Assembly: GCF_017745095.1 (NCBI RefSeq)
Contig: NZ_JAGHZZ010000006.1
Coordinates: forward strand, 62,001 to 126,000
Direction: 5' to 3'
DNA length: 64,000 bases
From: Sporocytophaga sp.
GTDB lineage: Bacteria > Bacteroidota > Bacteroidia > Cytophagales > Cytophagaceae
Shown here: positions 34,283 to 42,155 of the stretch, piece after piece
Layout of the letters: each line of letters begins with the position of its first letter
Numbering within the stretch: the first letter of the stretch is position 1
Translations under genes and position numbers: made by a program
The notes under the pieces: generated by a model
Told to the model about the DNA's origin: nothing
The model's database searches: none
What the model saw: the letters and a program-made list of their open reading frames with translations, nothing else

Positions 34283-35488
34283 TTACTCCACCTGTTTAAC
34301 CTTCTTAGAAATTAATACACAAAGAACAGTGGCTATACTTGCAATAAGGCCAAGCTTCCAAAATCCTGAGACTTTATCATCAAGAGTAGTTGAAATAATA
34401 AGTCCACCCAACATAGAAGACAATGCAGATGATAGCTGCTGTACAGAAGAATTGAAACTCATGAAACCTCCTCGCTGCTTTCTTTCAACACTAGAAGTAA
34501 CCATGGCCATAGCAGGTACAAACCTTCCTCCGAAGGCAATAAAAAAAGAGGTAGTGACTAGGAAAGCCACATATTTTGGTACTTCCGGCAGATTGGTTAC
34601 AAGCAAAATAGGGATTACTGAAATCAATGCCATTATTATGAACACTTTCCTTTTCCCATGCAGATCTGCAAGTTTCCCTATTGCTGGGCTGGAATAAAAT
34701 GTGGCAAGTCCTCCAAAAAGGTAGATATAGGCAATTTGATCTTTTTCAAAGCCTACATTTTTCACCATATAGTCACTGATAAATGGAATAACAGTAAGGC
34801 CTGCCATCATTAAGACAAAAGTAAACAACAAAGCCCACAACAAATTGGAGTTACCAAAAATATGCTTTATCAAGGCAAAAGGATTTTGCTTTATGCCCAC
34901 TGATATATGGCTCCTGAGAGATGGAAAGGTTTTCCAGGCAACGATCAATACTACCAGCGATATTGCAGTAATTAAAAAAAACGGCATATGCCAGTTAATC
35001 TTGACTGCGAGAAAATAACCAAGAGGAATTCCAGCAATAGAAGCAGCAGAAAAAGCTGCCATAACAAATCCTGTCGCTTTCCCCCTTCTTTCTTCCGGAA
35101 TAGCGTCACCTATGACTGCCAACACTAAAGCCCCCAATATGCCACCGAAGGCACCGGCCATAAACCTTGCGATCAGAAATAAACTATAATTTTGGGCTAA
35201 AGCGCAACCAAGTGTGCTTACTATAAAACCAGTGTATAGCGCTAACAATGCTGTCTTTCTGTCAAACCTGTCGATATAGAATGATCCAAGAAAACCAAAT
35301 ATACCGGCGCTCGCAGCATAAGCGGCAACTAAAAGTGAGAATTGTTTATTATTGATATGCAGTACTGACTGAAGTACAGGATTCATTGGCATCATGATTA
35401 CAAAGTCCATGATGTGGGTAAAATTGATAGCTGCTAAAATAAATAACAGCAGCTTCTCACTTTTTTGGTTTTCTGATTGATTTTCCAA
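34283..35488 (-). CDS. MFS transporter (DHA1-like)
   Basis: A 401-residue inner-membrane transporter with about 12 predicted helices. The first helix holds ILAAINFTHIMDFVIMMP, and the loop motif GSFYIDRFDRKTALL corresponds to MFS motif A (GxxxDRxGRK). PEERRGKATG and a second-half motif GKLADLHGKRKVF are also present. The layout fits drug:H+ antiporters of the DHA1/AraJ type, but the substrate cannot be inferred. Stands as a single gene upstream of the channel gene, same strand, 53 bases apart. Confidence 0.9.
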   Translation of the reverse strand: MENQSENQKSEKLLLFILAAINFTHIMDFVIMMPMNPVLQSVLHINNKQFSLLVAAYAASAGIFGFLGSFYIDRFDRKTALLALYTGFIVSTLGCALAQNYSLFLIARFMAGAFGGILGALVLAVIGDAIPEERRGKATGFVMAAFSAASIAGIPLGYFLAVKINWHMPFFLITAISLVVLIVAWKTFPSLRSHISVGIKQNPFALIKHIFGNSNLLWALLFTFVLMMAGLTVIPFISDYMVKNVGFEKDQIAYIYLFGGLATFYSSPAIGKLADLHGKRKVFIIMALISVIPILLVTNLPEVPKYVAFLVTTSFFIAFGGRFVPAMAMVTSSVERKQRGGFMSFNSSVQQLSSALSSMLGGLIISTTLDDKVSGFWKLGLIASIATVLCVLISKKVKQVE

Positions 35489-35558
35489 GGGAAATATTTT
35501 CAGGAAAAATAATCAATAAAAATTAAGACAAAAAAAATACTCCAGGTCTCCAGGTGAT

Positions 35559-36191
35559 CTATTTATTGCATTTCTTCCTCACTTTGATTTTTCCTGATCC
35601 CTGACAACTGATACAAGCAATGCGTATTGTTCCTTTTCCTTTGCATTGGCCACAATTCCCCAACCCTGACCCTTCACATTTACTGCATTTATGATAAGAA
35701 TCCCCATAACTTTTACTGTCACGATTCACTCCACTACCTTTGCAAACAGTGCATAAAACCTTACCCTTTCCTCTGCAATTCGGACAAGGAGCCTCTTCGT
35801 CTCCGCTACCAAAACACATGTCGCACAATTCTATGGCTTCATAGTATCCCGATTCATGGCAATGAGCATCTTTAATATATTGCTGTGCCTCATTATAAAA
35901 CTCGCCTTTTTTACCTGTTAAGGTCAGGTATTTTTCCATTGCGGCAATACTTCCTTTATAATTACCCAATCCAAACTGAGTAACACCATACAGATAAACC
36001 GTCTCATCAGGAAGTACAGTTTTTGTGTCAAAAACCTTTCTAATGGTCTTCTCAGCCTCACTAAAATTATTCCTGGAGATTAAAACTTTCGCTTCCTGCA
36101 AATAAACAGTTATTAAAGAATCAGCCTTATTTTGAGCAAATAGATTAAAAGAAAGGAAATTAATAAAAAGTATAAAAAACCATTTTTTCAT
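35559..36191 (-). CDS. Exported protein with six DnaJ-type CxxCxGxG zinc motifs
   Basis: A 210-residue protein with a signal peptide (MKKWFFILFINFLSFNLFAQ). Residues 25-110 form a TPR-like helical region (VYLQEAKVLISRNNFSEAEKTI, VTQFGLGNYKGSIAAMEKYL). Residues 123-200 carry six CxxCxGxG motifs, starting at Cys123, Cys136, Cys147, Cys169, Cys180 and Cys193. DnaJ itself has four. There is no J domain and no substrate-binding CTD, so this is not a DnaJ. Probably periplasmic, zinc-binding and involved in protein interaction. The oxidising periplasm is an odd place for so many zinc thiolates. Confidence 0.85.
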   Translation of the reverse strand: MKKWFFILFINFLSFNLFAQNKADSLITVYLQEAKVLISRNNFSEAEKTIRKVFDTKTVLPDETVYLYGVTQFGLGNYKGSIAAMEKYLTLTGKKGEFYNEAQQYIKDAHCHESGYYEAIELCDMCFGSGDEEAPCPNCRGKGKVLCTVCKGSGVNRDSKSYGDSYHKCSKCEGSGLGNCGQCKGKGTIRIACISCQGSGKIKVRKKCNK

Positions 36192-36318
36192 TCAAACCAC
36201 ACCTATTTTTTTTGTCAATTCTAACTAAATTGAAACCTTGTTTACAGAATCAAAACCGGAAAAAGGATATTTTTATTATCAATTTAAAAATTGTTTTTTC
36301 CCAAATTAATACAAAATA

Positions 36319-36792
36319 ATGAAAATAAAGTTGCTTGTCGTAGGAAAAACAGAAGAAGATTTCATGAATGAAGGAATTGACAAGTATATCGCTAGACTAA
36401 AGCATTATATATCTTTTGAATTTATCATAATTCCTGACGTAAAGGGAGGTTCGAAATTAACCACTCTTAAATTAAAGGAAGAGGAAGGAAAACTTATATT
36501 GGCAAAGGTTTCGACTGGCGACCAACTTATATTGTTGGATGAAAAAGGAAAGGATTTTACTTCAAGAGAGTTTTCAGGATTTATTCAGAAAAAAATGAAC
36601 TCTGGCGCTCAGGCCTTAATTTTTGTAATCGGCGGAGCTTTTGGGTTTTCCGATGAGGTGTATGAAAAAGCTAAAGACAAAATTTCTTTATCCAAAATGA
36701 CTTTCTCTCATCAAATGGTCAGATTATTTTTTACGGAACAGTTATACAGAGCTTTTACAATCATTAAGGGAGAAAAATATCATCACGATTGA
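36319..36792 (+). CDS. rlmH: 23S rRNA (pseudouridine1915-N3)-methyltransferase RlmH
   Basis: SPOUT-family enzyme that methylates pseudouridine 1915 in helix 69 of 23S rRNA. The 157-residue sequence has the family N-terminus MKIKLLVVGKTEEDF, the knot region ALIFVIGGAFGFSDEV and LSLSKMTF-like SLSKMTFSHQMVRLFFTEQLYRA, and the signature C-terminus IIKGEKYHHD. The length is standard. Convergent with rqcH, with 11 bases between the stops. Confidence 0.97.
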   Translation: MKIKLLVVGKTEEDFMNEGIDKYIARLKHYISFEFIIIPDVKGGSKLTTLKLKEEEGKLILAKVSTGDQLILLDEKGKDFTSREFSGFIQKKMNSGAQALIFVIGGAFGFSDEVYEKAKDKISLSKMTFSHQMVRLFFTEQLYRAFTIIKGEKYHHD

Positions 36793-36803
36793 GAGGCTGA
36801 CCT

Positions 36804-38357
36804 CTAATCCATGCCGTAAGGAACAACCATAATTACCGTCTCCTTTTCAACTTTTACCATACCTGGGGCTGAGCCTTTGATTTTCCTCACAAATTTTTTC
36901 TGTGTGTACATTACCGGACAAAGAGAGTCCGTTTTCCTCTTTGAATAAAAAGCTGCAAGGGAAGCTGCGCGTTCAATTACAGGTACAGGATAATTCTGTC
37001 CCGGTCTCTGCTGAATAATGACATGAGATCCTGCTACATCCTTTGCATGCAACCAAAGATCATCCTTTTTACCTGTTTTAAACGTGAGTTCTTCATTTGC
37101 CTTAGCTGATTTTCCTACAAGAATTTTGTATCCCAAAAAATCATAGGTTTTATAAGGCCCCTCCTGAAGCACACGTTCCTTTTCTTTAGTTTTAAAATAT
37201 TTAGTCTGATAGTTTTTTAGTTCTCTGGGATCCTCTATTTTACTTACTGTTTCTTTATCAACTTCCAGCTGTTGAATCAAATCTAACCTTTGCAGAATTA
37301 GATTTTCAAGTACCTCTATTTCCTTAAATCTGGATTTAGATTTTTTATATAAAACCTCTGCATTTTTCTGAGGAGACAGTTTTGAATTAAGTTTAAATTC
37401 CCTTTCTTCATTTCGGTAAAAGTCAAATAAAACAACCCTTTCAGTCCCTTTCTCAATTGCATGCAAATTCGCCATAATCACATCCGCAGTTTGATCCATT
37501 GGAATACCTTCCTCGATCTCCTTAAGTCTTTTCTCTGAATCAGACACCACTGCTTTGGAATGCTTCAACCTTCGTTCCATATCTCTGTATAGCTCCTCTT
37601 TAGTAGTATGGATGTGAAGTTCCTTAATATATTGACGATAAAAAGAGTTTATTGCCTTTATTGGATTATCATATTTTTCAAGATAATCAACCTCTGGTAA
37701 TATGCTGATTGAAGGTTTACCTTTCTCATCCTTTACAACATAAAATTTCGGGTTTTCTAAATGCGAAAGCAAGGAACCAAGGTTACTCCATTTATCTTCG
37801 AGCAACATGTCTTGATACCCCCTTTTTTCTAACCAAGCAACAGCTTCTTTTCCCAAGGTTGGAAGGAACGCATTAAGATTTCCATTTAACTCATTAAATT
37901 TTGAATGAGAAAGATCCAATGTTCTGTTTAGATGCTGCAGAGATAAATCCAAATCCAGTTTAAGGTTATTCTTAAAAATTTTCACAACCTTATCAAGATC
38001 AAACACAACTACATTTGCTCGATTACCAAACAATTTAAATACAAGTGATTTACCTGTTTCCAAAGAACATACAATACCTCTTTCATTCAATGCTGTTTTG
38101 ACTTCAGTTACTTTCAGCCCTATTATTTCTTGAAAAAGAGTGACTGAATTCTGCCTTGCCCTTCTGAAATCATCGGGAAAATATAAACATGAAAAGGTAT
38201 TTTGAAAATGAGCCTGAATAAAAATCTCTTTTTCGTCTTTCTGAAACACAACAATTAGCTCCTCTTTTTGCTGACTAAAACAATCTATCACTTCGTAATC
38301 TTTCAAAAATCGAAGCGCAGATGCCAATTGGGATATAAAAAAGTAATTATTATGCAC
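36804..38357 (-). CDS. rqcH: NFACT-family protein RqcH-like (ribosome quality control)
   Basis: A 517-residue protein of the NFACT/Rqc2/RqcH family. Bacterial RqcH binds stalled large ribosomal subunits and recruits tRNA-Ala to add C-terminal Ala tails. Visible parts: NFACT-N-like domain (about 1-190, FRRARQNSVTLFQEIIGLKVTE), helical coiled-coil middle (245-400, KHSKAVVSDSEKRLKEIEEG), and NFACT-R RNA-binding domain (about 410-517) with GKKDDLWLHAKDVAGSHVII and ERAASLAAFYSKRK. It lies next to rlmH, another ribosome-acting gene, though convergently. Older annotations call such proteins fibronectin-binding. The first 190 residues are diverged, so full activity is likely but unproven. Confidence 0.88.
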   Translation of the reverse strand: MHNNYFFISQLASALRFLKDYEVIDCFSQQKEELIVVFQKDEKEIFIQAHFQNTFSCLYFPDDFRRARQNSVTLFQEIIGLKVTEVKTALNERGIVCSLETGKSLVFKLFGNRANVVVFDLDKVVKIFKNNLKLDLDLSLQHLNRTLDLSHSKFNELNGNLNAFLPTLGKEAVAWLEKRGYQDMLLEDKWSNLGSLLSHLENPKFYVVKDEKGKPSISILPEVDYLEKYDNPIKAINSFYRQYIKELHIHTTKEELYRDMERRLKHSKAVVSDSEKRLKEIEEGIPMDQTADVIMANLHAIEKGTERVVLFDFYRNEEREFKLNSKLSPQKNAEVLYKKSKSRFKEIEVLENLILQRLDLIQQLEVDKETVSKIEDPRELKNYQTKYFKTKEKERVLQEGPYKTYDFLGYKILVGKSAKANEELTFKTGKKDDLWLHAKDVAGSHVIIQQRPGQNYPVPVIERAASLAAFYSKRKTDSLCPVMYTQKKFVRKIKGSAPGMVKVEKETVIMVVPYGMD

Positions 38358-38386
38358 TTTAATTATTTAGATAAGTAGTAAAAATA

Positions 38387-38415
38387 AAAAGATTCCGGAT
38401 TAACCGGAACCTTTT
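38387..38415 (-). terminator. Rho-independent terminator of the DoxX gene
   Basis: On the minus strand: AAAAGGTTCCGG, a short loop, then CCGGAATCTTTTT, with one mismatch in the stem. It overlaps the DoxX stop codon and lies between this gene and rqcH. Confidence 0.75.
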
Positions 38416-38851
38416 ATTGATTATCATATTTTCTCAGCAAATAATCTGCAGAATAAACACCTGATCCGTAGAATAGAAAGAATACAAGTAATAGTAATAC
38501 AAGAATTGAAATCAACAATTCCGAATGTATTGTAATTACATAATTTCTTGCATTAAATATTATAGCTCCAATCAATATAGGCAACTGAAATAGTACTGCC
38601 ACCCGGGTAATGGTACCCATGGCGATCAATACTCCGCCCGTAAGGTGCATTAATGCAACATAATGAGCAATAACTACTGCGCCGAACTCCATATTACTTG
38701 TGGAGATAATGTTCTGCAATGCAGTGGTGTCTGAAATAAATAACACTCCTTTCACCATCAGGTATATCCCCAAAAGCACCCTTAATCCGGCTACTATCAT
38801 TGAATCGCGATGTACTTCTTTCCAGGAGTAAGCTTTTTGTATTAAATCCAT
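38414..38851 (-). CDS. DoxX-like small membrane protein
   Basis: A 145-residue protein with four predicted membrane helices (about 20-40, 60-85, 88-102, 108-132). The sequence RVLLGIYLMVKGVLFI, the HYVALMHLTGGVLIAMGTITR loop and LFQLPILIGAIIFNARN match the DoxX pattern. The family is linked to thiosulfate:quinone oxidation and redox stress in a few cases, but most members are uncharacterised. An AGGAGG Shine-Dalgarno lies 5 bases before the ATG, unusual in this phylum. It has its own terminator, so is probably a single-gene unit. Confidence 0.82.
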   Translation of the reverse strand: MDLIQKAYSWKEVHRDSMIVAGLRVLLGIYLMVKGVLFISDTTALQNIISTSNMEFGAVVIAHYVALMHLTGGVLIAMGTITRVAVLFQLPILIGAIIFNARNYVITIHSELLISILVLLLLVFFLFYGSGVYSADYLLRKYDNQ

Positions 38852-38856
38852 ATGGT

Positions 38857-38862
38857 CCTCCT
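38857..38862 (-). promoter_or_regulatory. Canonical Shine-Dalgarno before the DoxX gene
   Basis: AGGAGG with a 5-base spacer to the ATG at 38851. Most genes in this window show no such site. Confidence 0.75.
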
Positions 38863-38940
38863 TTTATATTATGAACAATACAGCTTAAATCTAAGTTTTC
38901 GCAATTAAATTTTACACTATTTTTTTACCAATACGTATAT

Positions 38941-40218
38941 ATGAACATGATTTATTTCAGGTTATTTTATTCTAATAAAAAGCTTCTCTTCGTTGCTATA
39001 CTGCTCACTTTTTTTGCTGGCTTCGGAAAGACTTTTCTGTTTTCTCTTTACATACCTGACATGATCAAAGAGTTTCAGTTGAGTACAACTGGCTTCGCTC
39101 TTATATATTCAATTGCTACTATTACAAGTGGTATTTTGGTTTTCTATCTTGGTAAACTTATAGATCAGACTAAAATATTTACTTATTCCCTCATGGTAGC
39201 CATAGGGCTTGTAGTGTCCTGTTGTTTACTTTCCTTTTCGTATAATCTTGTGCTCCTGTTTATTGCGGTTTTGGGTATGCGACTTTCAGGACAAGGGCTT
39301 ATGAATCATACATCTTTAACAATCATAAGTAAGAGATTTAAAAGATGCAGAGGAAAAGCCTTGAGTCTAGCAATTATCGGCACTCCGCTGGGGGAAGCGA
39401 TCCTTCCGCTGGTTGTCGCCTGGGGTGTACACCATTACGGATGGAGACCCGCTATCCTCTACAGTTCCATGTTTTTAGCCATAGTACTGATTCCGGCTAT
39501 CTTTCTTTTAAAACAAAAAAATAAGGTCATCGAGAAATTTCCGGGAACTAAACCCAAAGTAAAAACTCAGCATTCTAACAAAAAGTGGACAATCAAAAAG
39601 CTTTTTAGAGATCAAAGATTTTATCTCGTTGCACTTCCAGTATTTCTATTGTCATTTCTGGTGACAACATTAATGTTTTTCCTTGTTCCAATAGCGAAAA
39701 GTAAAAACTGTTCTCCGGAATTGATCGCATTTGCTTTTCCATTTTTTGCATCCGGCAATTTCATTGCTACCTTTTTTACCGGCAATCTATTGGATAAAAT
39801 AAGCGGTACTAAAGTATTTCCATACTTTTTATGGCCATTTGCTATGTCCATCATTACCTTATTATATGTCAATCATCCATATGCAATATTTGGAGCAATG
39901 TTTCTTGCCGGAGCTTCCGTAGGTTCTGGCGTTACGCTCGAATCTTGTATGATTGCAGAGATATACGGATTAAAATCCCTTGCTAATCTTAAATCAGTAT
40001 TTACTTCAATCACCATTTTAAGTACTGCTATAGGGCCTTTAATTACAGGAATTTTGCTAGATGCGGGCATTACATTCCATTTGATTTTTTCTGTATTGAT
40101 ATTATTTATTGGCTTGGCCTCATTGCTCAGTTTCAAACTTCAGGATGAGAAGATACAATTGTCTTTCAGCAAATTTGCTCCAATCAAAACGGTTAAAAAA
40201 TTACTCATTCATAAATAA
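38941..40218 (+). CDS. MFS transporter
   Basis: A 425-residue inner-membrane transporter with about 12 predicted helices, starting LLFVAILLTFFAGFGKTFLFSLYIPDMI. FYLGKLIDQTKIF stands at the motif A position, and RFKRCRGKALSLAIIGTPLGEAILPLV is a conserved helix 5 block reminiscent of the OFA/monocarboxylate branch. A basic central loop (about 195-215) separates the halves. It resembles the group that carries small organic acids, but the substrate is unknown. Divergent from the DoxX gene, with 89 bases between. Confidence 0.86.
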   Translation: MNMIYFRLFYSNKKLLFVAILLTFFAGFGKTFLFSLYIPDMIKEFQLSTTGFALIYSIATITSGILVFYLGKLIDQTKIFTYSLMVAIGLVVSCCLLSFSYNLVLLFIAVLGMRLSGQGLMNHTSLTIISKRFKRCRGKALSLAIIGTPLGEAILPLVVAWGVHHYGWRPAILYSSMFLAIVLIPAIFLLKQKNKVIEKFPGTKPKVKTQHSNKKWTIKKLFRDQRFYLVALPVFLLSFLVTTLMFFLVPIAKSKNCSPELIAFAFPFFASGNFIATFFTGNLLDKISGTKVFPYFLWPFAMSIITLLYVNHPYAIFGAMFLAGASVGSGVTLESCMIAEIYGLKSLANLKSVFTSITILSTAIGPLITGILLDAGITFHLIFSVLILFIGLASLLSFKLQDEKIQLSFSKFAPIKTVKKLLIHK

Positions 40219-40371
40219 GTCACCTCCAACTAAACCACTAATTTACAAACACTTAACACCAAAAAACTCCCCTTAAAGTATTTAATATTAATTTATTGTT
40301 ATTTTTTTATGATCATATTGTTAACTTTTTAATGTGTTTTTGAGTAAATTATACTTATAACTTAAAACATC

Positions 40372-40376
40372 GGAGG
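40372..40376 (+). promoter_or_regulatory. Shine-Dalgarno GGAGG before the 126-residue protein gene
   Basis: GGAGG, 5 bases before the ATG at 40382. It supports this start and is uncommon in this phylum. Confidence 0.65.
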
Positions 40377-40381
40377 CTATT

Positions 40382-40762
40382 ATGAAAAAGTTCATCTGTT
40401 TTTTGCTTTCCTTCATGATGGTAAGCGCAATTTTTTCTGACCTTTCAGCTAAGGATAAGAAAAAATCTAAATATAACTGTTCTCCTTCTATCATTTCATC
40501 CAAACTAAAGGATGAAATCATCAATTCTCCAGACTTCAATAAAGCCCAAGCAGAAGGTATTGTTGTTCTCAAGTTTAATATTAATTCCAACAATGAAATC
40601 ATTGTAGAAAAGATTCAAAGCAATGATGCGGGTTTGAGCGACCTTGTAATGAAAAGTTTAAATGGTAAAAAATTAAAAGCTAGCTGTGTTCCTGAAGATG
40701 GAATGACAGTTAAATTCGACTTCCGTAAGGAGGAAAATAAACAGCTCTATTATCAGTTTTAG
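40382..40762 (+). CDS. Small exported protein with TonB-C-like region
   Basis: A 126-residue protein with a signal peptide (MKKFICFLLSFMMVSAIFSDLSA). The mature segment GIVVLKFNINSNNEIIVEKIQSND...LVMKSLNGKKLKA resembles the short beta-alpha-beta pattern of TonB C-terminal-like domains, as seen in many small Bacteroidetes proteins. That assignment is weak. Two cysteines remain in the mature part (in YNCSPS and ASCVPE) and may pair. A Shine-Dalgarno supports the start; a terminator follows. Function unknown. Confidence 0.72.
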   Translation: MKKFICFLLSFMMVSAIFSDLSAKDKKKSKYNCSPSIISSKLKDEIINSPDFNKAQAEGIVVLKFNINSNNEIIVEKIQSNDAGLSDLVMKSLNGKKLKASCVPEDGMTVKFDFRKEENKQLYYQF

Positions 40763-40786
40763 AAATTAATTTATAAAGGTTAAAGC

Positions 40787-40815
40787 GAGAGACAGCGATA
40801 AAGCTGTCTCTTTTT
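40787..40815 (+). terminator. Rho-independent terminator
   Basis: AGAGACAGC pairs with GCTGTCTCT around a 6-base loop, followed by a T run. It ends the 126-residue protein gene. The other strand lacks a T run. Confidence 0.88.
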
Positions 40816-40821
40816 TATTTA

Positions 40822-41724
40822 TTAGAAAAATATACTTTGCGCCAATCTGAAAGTATTGCAATGCGCTTCAAGTATGTCTTTGATGTTTTCTGAATAACCT
40901 CCTCCCATGCTTATGGTCAGAGGAATTTTGTTTCTTTTGCAAAGATCAAGCACCATAAAATCTCTTTGCTTACAGCCCTCTCTGGAAAGCATTAATTTCC
41001 CAAGCTTATCAGTTGATAATGCATCCACACCTGATTGATAAAATATAAAATCAGGTTGAACTTTTTCCAATATTTTATTCAATGAACTATCCAATATCTT
41101 CAGGTATTCTTTATCTCCTGTCTTATCTGGCAAAGGAATATCAAGATCCGATTTTTCTTTTTTCGCAGGAAAATTATTGGCACCATGTATACTAAAAGTA
41201 AAAACCTCATTTTTATTTTTGAAAATTTCCGCTGTCCCATCTCCCTGATGGACATCAAGATCTACAATCAATACTTTGGCTGCAAGCTTTTGAGCTATCA
41301 AAATATTAGCACTAATGGCATTATCATTCAACAGACAAAATCCTTCTCCTTTATCAGTATAAGCATGGTGAGTACCACCAGCAACATTCATTGCAATACC
41401 ATACTTTCTGGCAAACAAAGATGCTTCATAAGTCCCTCCCATAATGATTACCTCTCTATCAATAAGTTCTTTACTTAATGGGAATCCTGTCCTTCTTATT
41501 TCAGCCAGGGACAATTCAAGATATTTCAATTTATGCCAATACTCGACAGTATGAGTCAAAAGGATATTTTCTTCACTTAAAAAAGCAGGCTTAAATAAAT
41601 TTTCGGGCCCAATAGTCCCTTCATAAAGCAATTGTTCCGGGATGAGATCATATTTAATCATAGGAAATCTATGACCTTCAGGAAGAGGATGATTAAACTC
41701 TTTAGACCAGGCTATTTTCAGCAA
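40822..41724 (-). CDS. Histone deacetylase-like amidohydrolase
   Basis: A 300-residue zinc hydrolase of the arginase/HDAC superfamily (AcuC/HDAC-like). The active site is intact: NVAGGTHHA (His119, His120), VDLDVHQGDGT (Asp157, His159), QSGVDALSTD (Asp234) and MGGGYS (Tyr277). Bacterial members deacetylate small molecules, polyamines or acetylated lysine. There is no signal peptide, so it is cytosolic. Closest by pattern to class IV HDAC-like bacterial proteins. A divergent 77-residue gene lies upstream with a palindrome between them. Confidence 0.93.
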   Translation of the reverse strand: MLKIAWSKEFNHPLPEGHRFPMIKYDLIPEQLLYEGTIGPENLFKPAFLSEENILLTHTVEYWHKLKYLELSLAEIRRTGFPLSKELIDREVIIMGGTYEASLFARKYGIAMNVAGGTHHAYTDKGEGFCLLNDNAISANILIAQKLAAKVLIVDLDVHQGDGTAEIFKNKNEVFTFSIHGANNFPAKKEKSDLDIPLPDKTGDKEYLKILDSSLNKILEKVQPDFIFYQSGVDALSTDKLGKLMLSREGCKQRDFMVLDLCKRNKIPLTISMGGGYSENIKDILEAHCNTFRLAQSIFF

Positions 41725-41787
41725 AATCGGGAATTTGTGTAATTAAAGATTGCAAAATAAAATTAATCGACAAATTTTCCATTCGTG

Positions 41788-41813
41788 AACAACAAATTAC
41801 AACTATTGTTGTT
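41788..41813. repeat. 8-bp inverted repeat in the divergent promoter region
   Basis: AACAACAA and TTGTTGTT separated by 10 bases, in the gap between the HDAC-like gene and the 77-residue gene. The size fits a dimeric repressor site, but low complexity makes chance possible. Confidence 0.45.
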
Positions 41814-41860
41814 ATTGGTATACATTTTTAAACTGATTCGAAAACTTTAATTATACTTTT

Positions 41861-42094
41861 ATGAAAAAGTCAAGATATTTAAGACAGGTACAGGGACACA
41901 TTAACAAAGCTGTAAGGAAAATCAGAATGTCCCAACGTGAGAAGAGAAATCTGATTTCCAAAGAAGAACTACTTATAGAAAAACTTACTGATAGATTAGG
42001 TAAAACACCTGAAGAAGTAAAAGGAATGATCAGTGATGGTTTGATGGAAATATTAACAATGGTCCCAACATCTGAGGAGGTAGTTAGCCAATAA
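41861..42094 (+). CDS. Small basic protein of unknown function
   Basis: A 77-residue cytosolic protein. The first 33 residues are strongly basic (MKKSRYLRQVQGHINKAVRK...), the rest is acidic-helical (LIEKLTDRLGKTPEEVKGMI). No named domain recognised. The basic end could bind nucleic acid. ATG with no Shine-Dalgarno; a bidirectional terminator follows. That it is a real gene is supported by codon use, its own terminator and the lack of any competing frame. Confidence 0.7.
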   Translation: MKKSRYLRQVQGHINKAVRKIRMSQREKRNLISKEELLIEKLTDRLGKTPEEVKGMISDGLMEILTMVPTSEEVVSQ

Positions 42095-42113
42095 CTTATC
42101 CAATATTAAAATG

Positions 42114-42155
42114 AAAAAGTGCTGAAGGAAAACAATGTTCTCTTCAGCACTTTTT
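42114..42155. terminator. Bidirectional terminator between the 77-residue gene and mltG
   Basis: AAAAAGTGCTGAAG pairs with CTTCAGCACTTTTT, a 14-bp stem, with T runs on both strands. It lies between convergent genes and touches the mltG stop codon. Confidence 0.92.

Noticed and set aside
34269-34697. Plus-strand open frame of 142 codons
   Set aside because: It lies inside the minus-strand MFS transporter gene, whose membrane-helix pattern and motif A are clear; the frame is a shadow.
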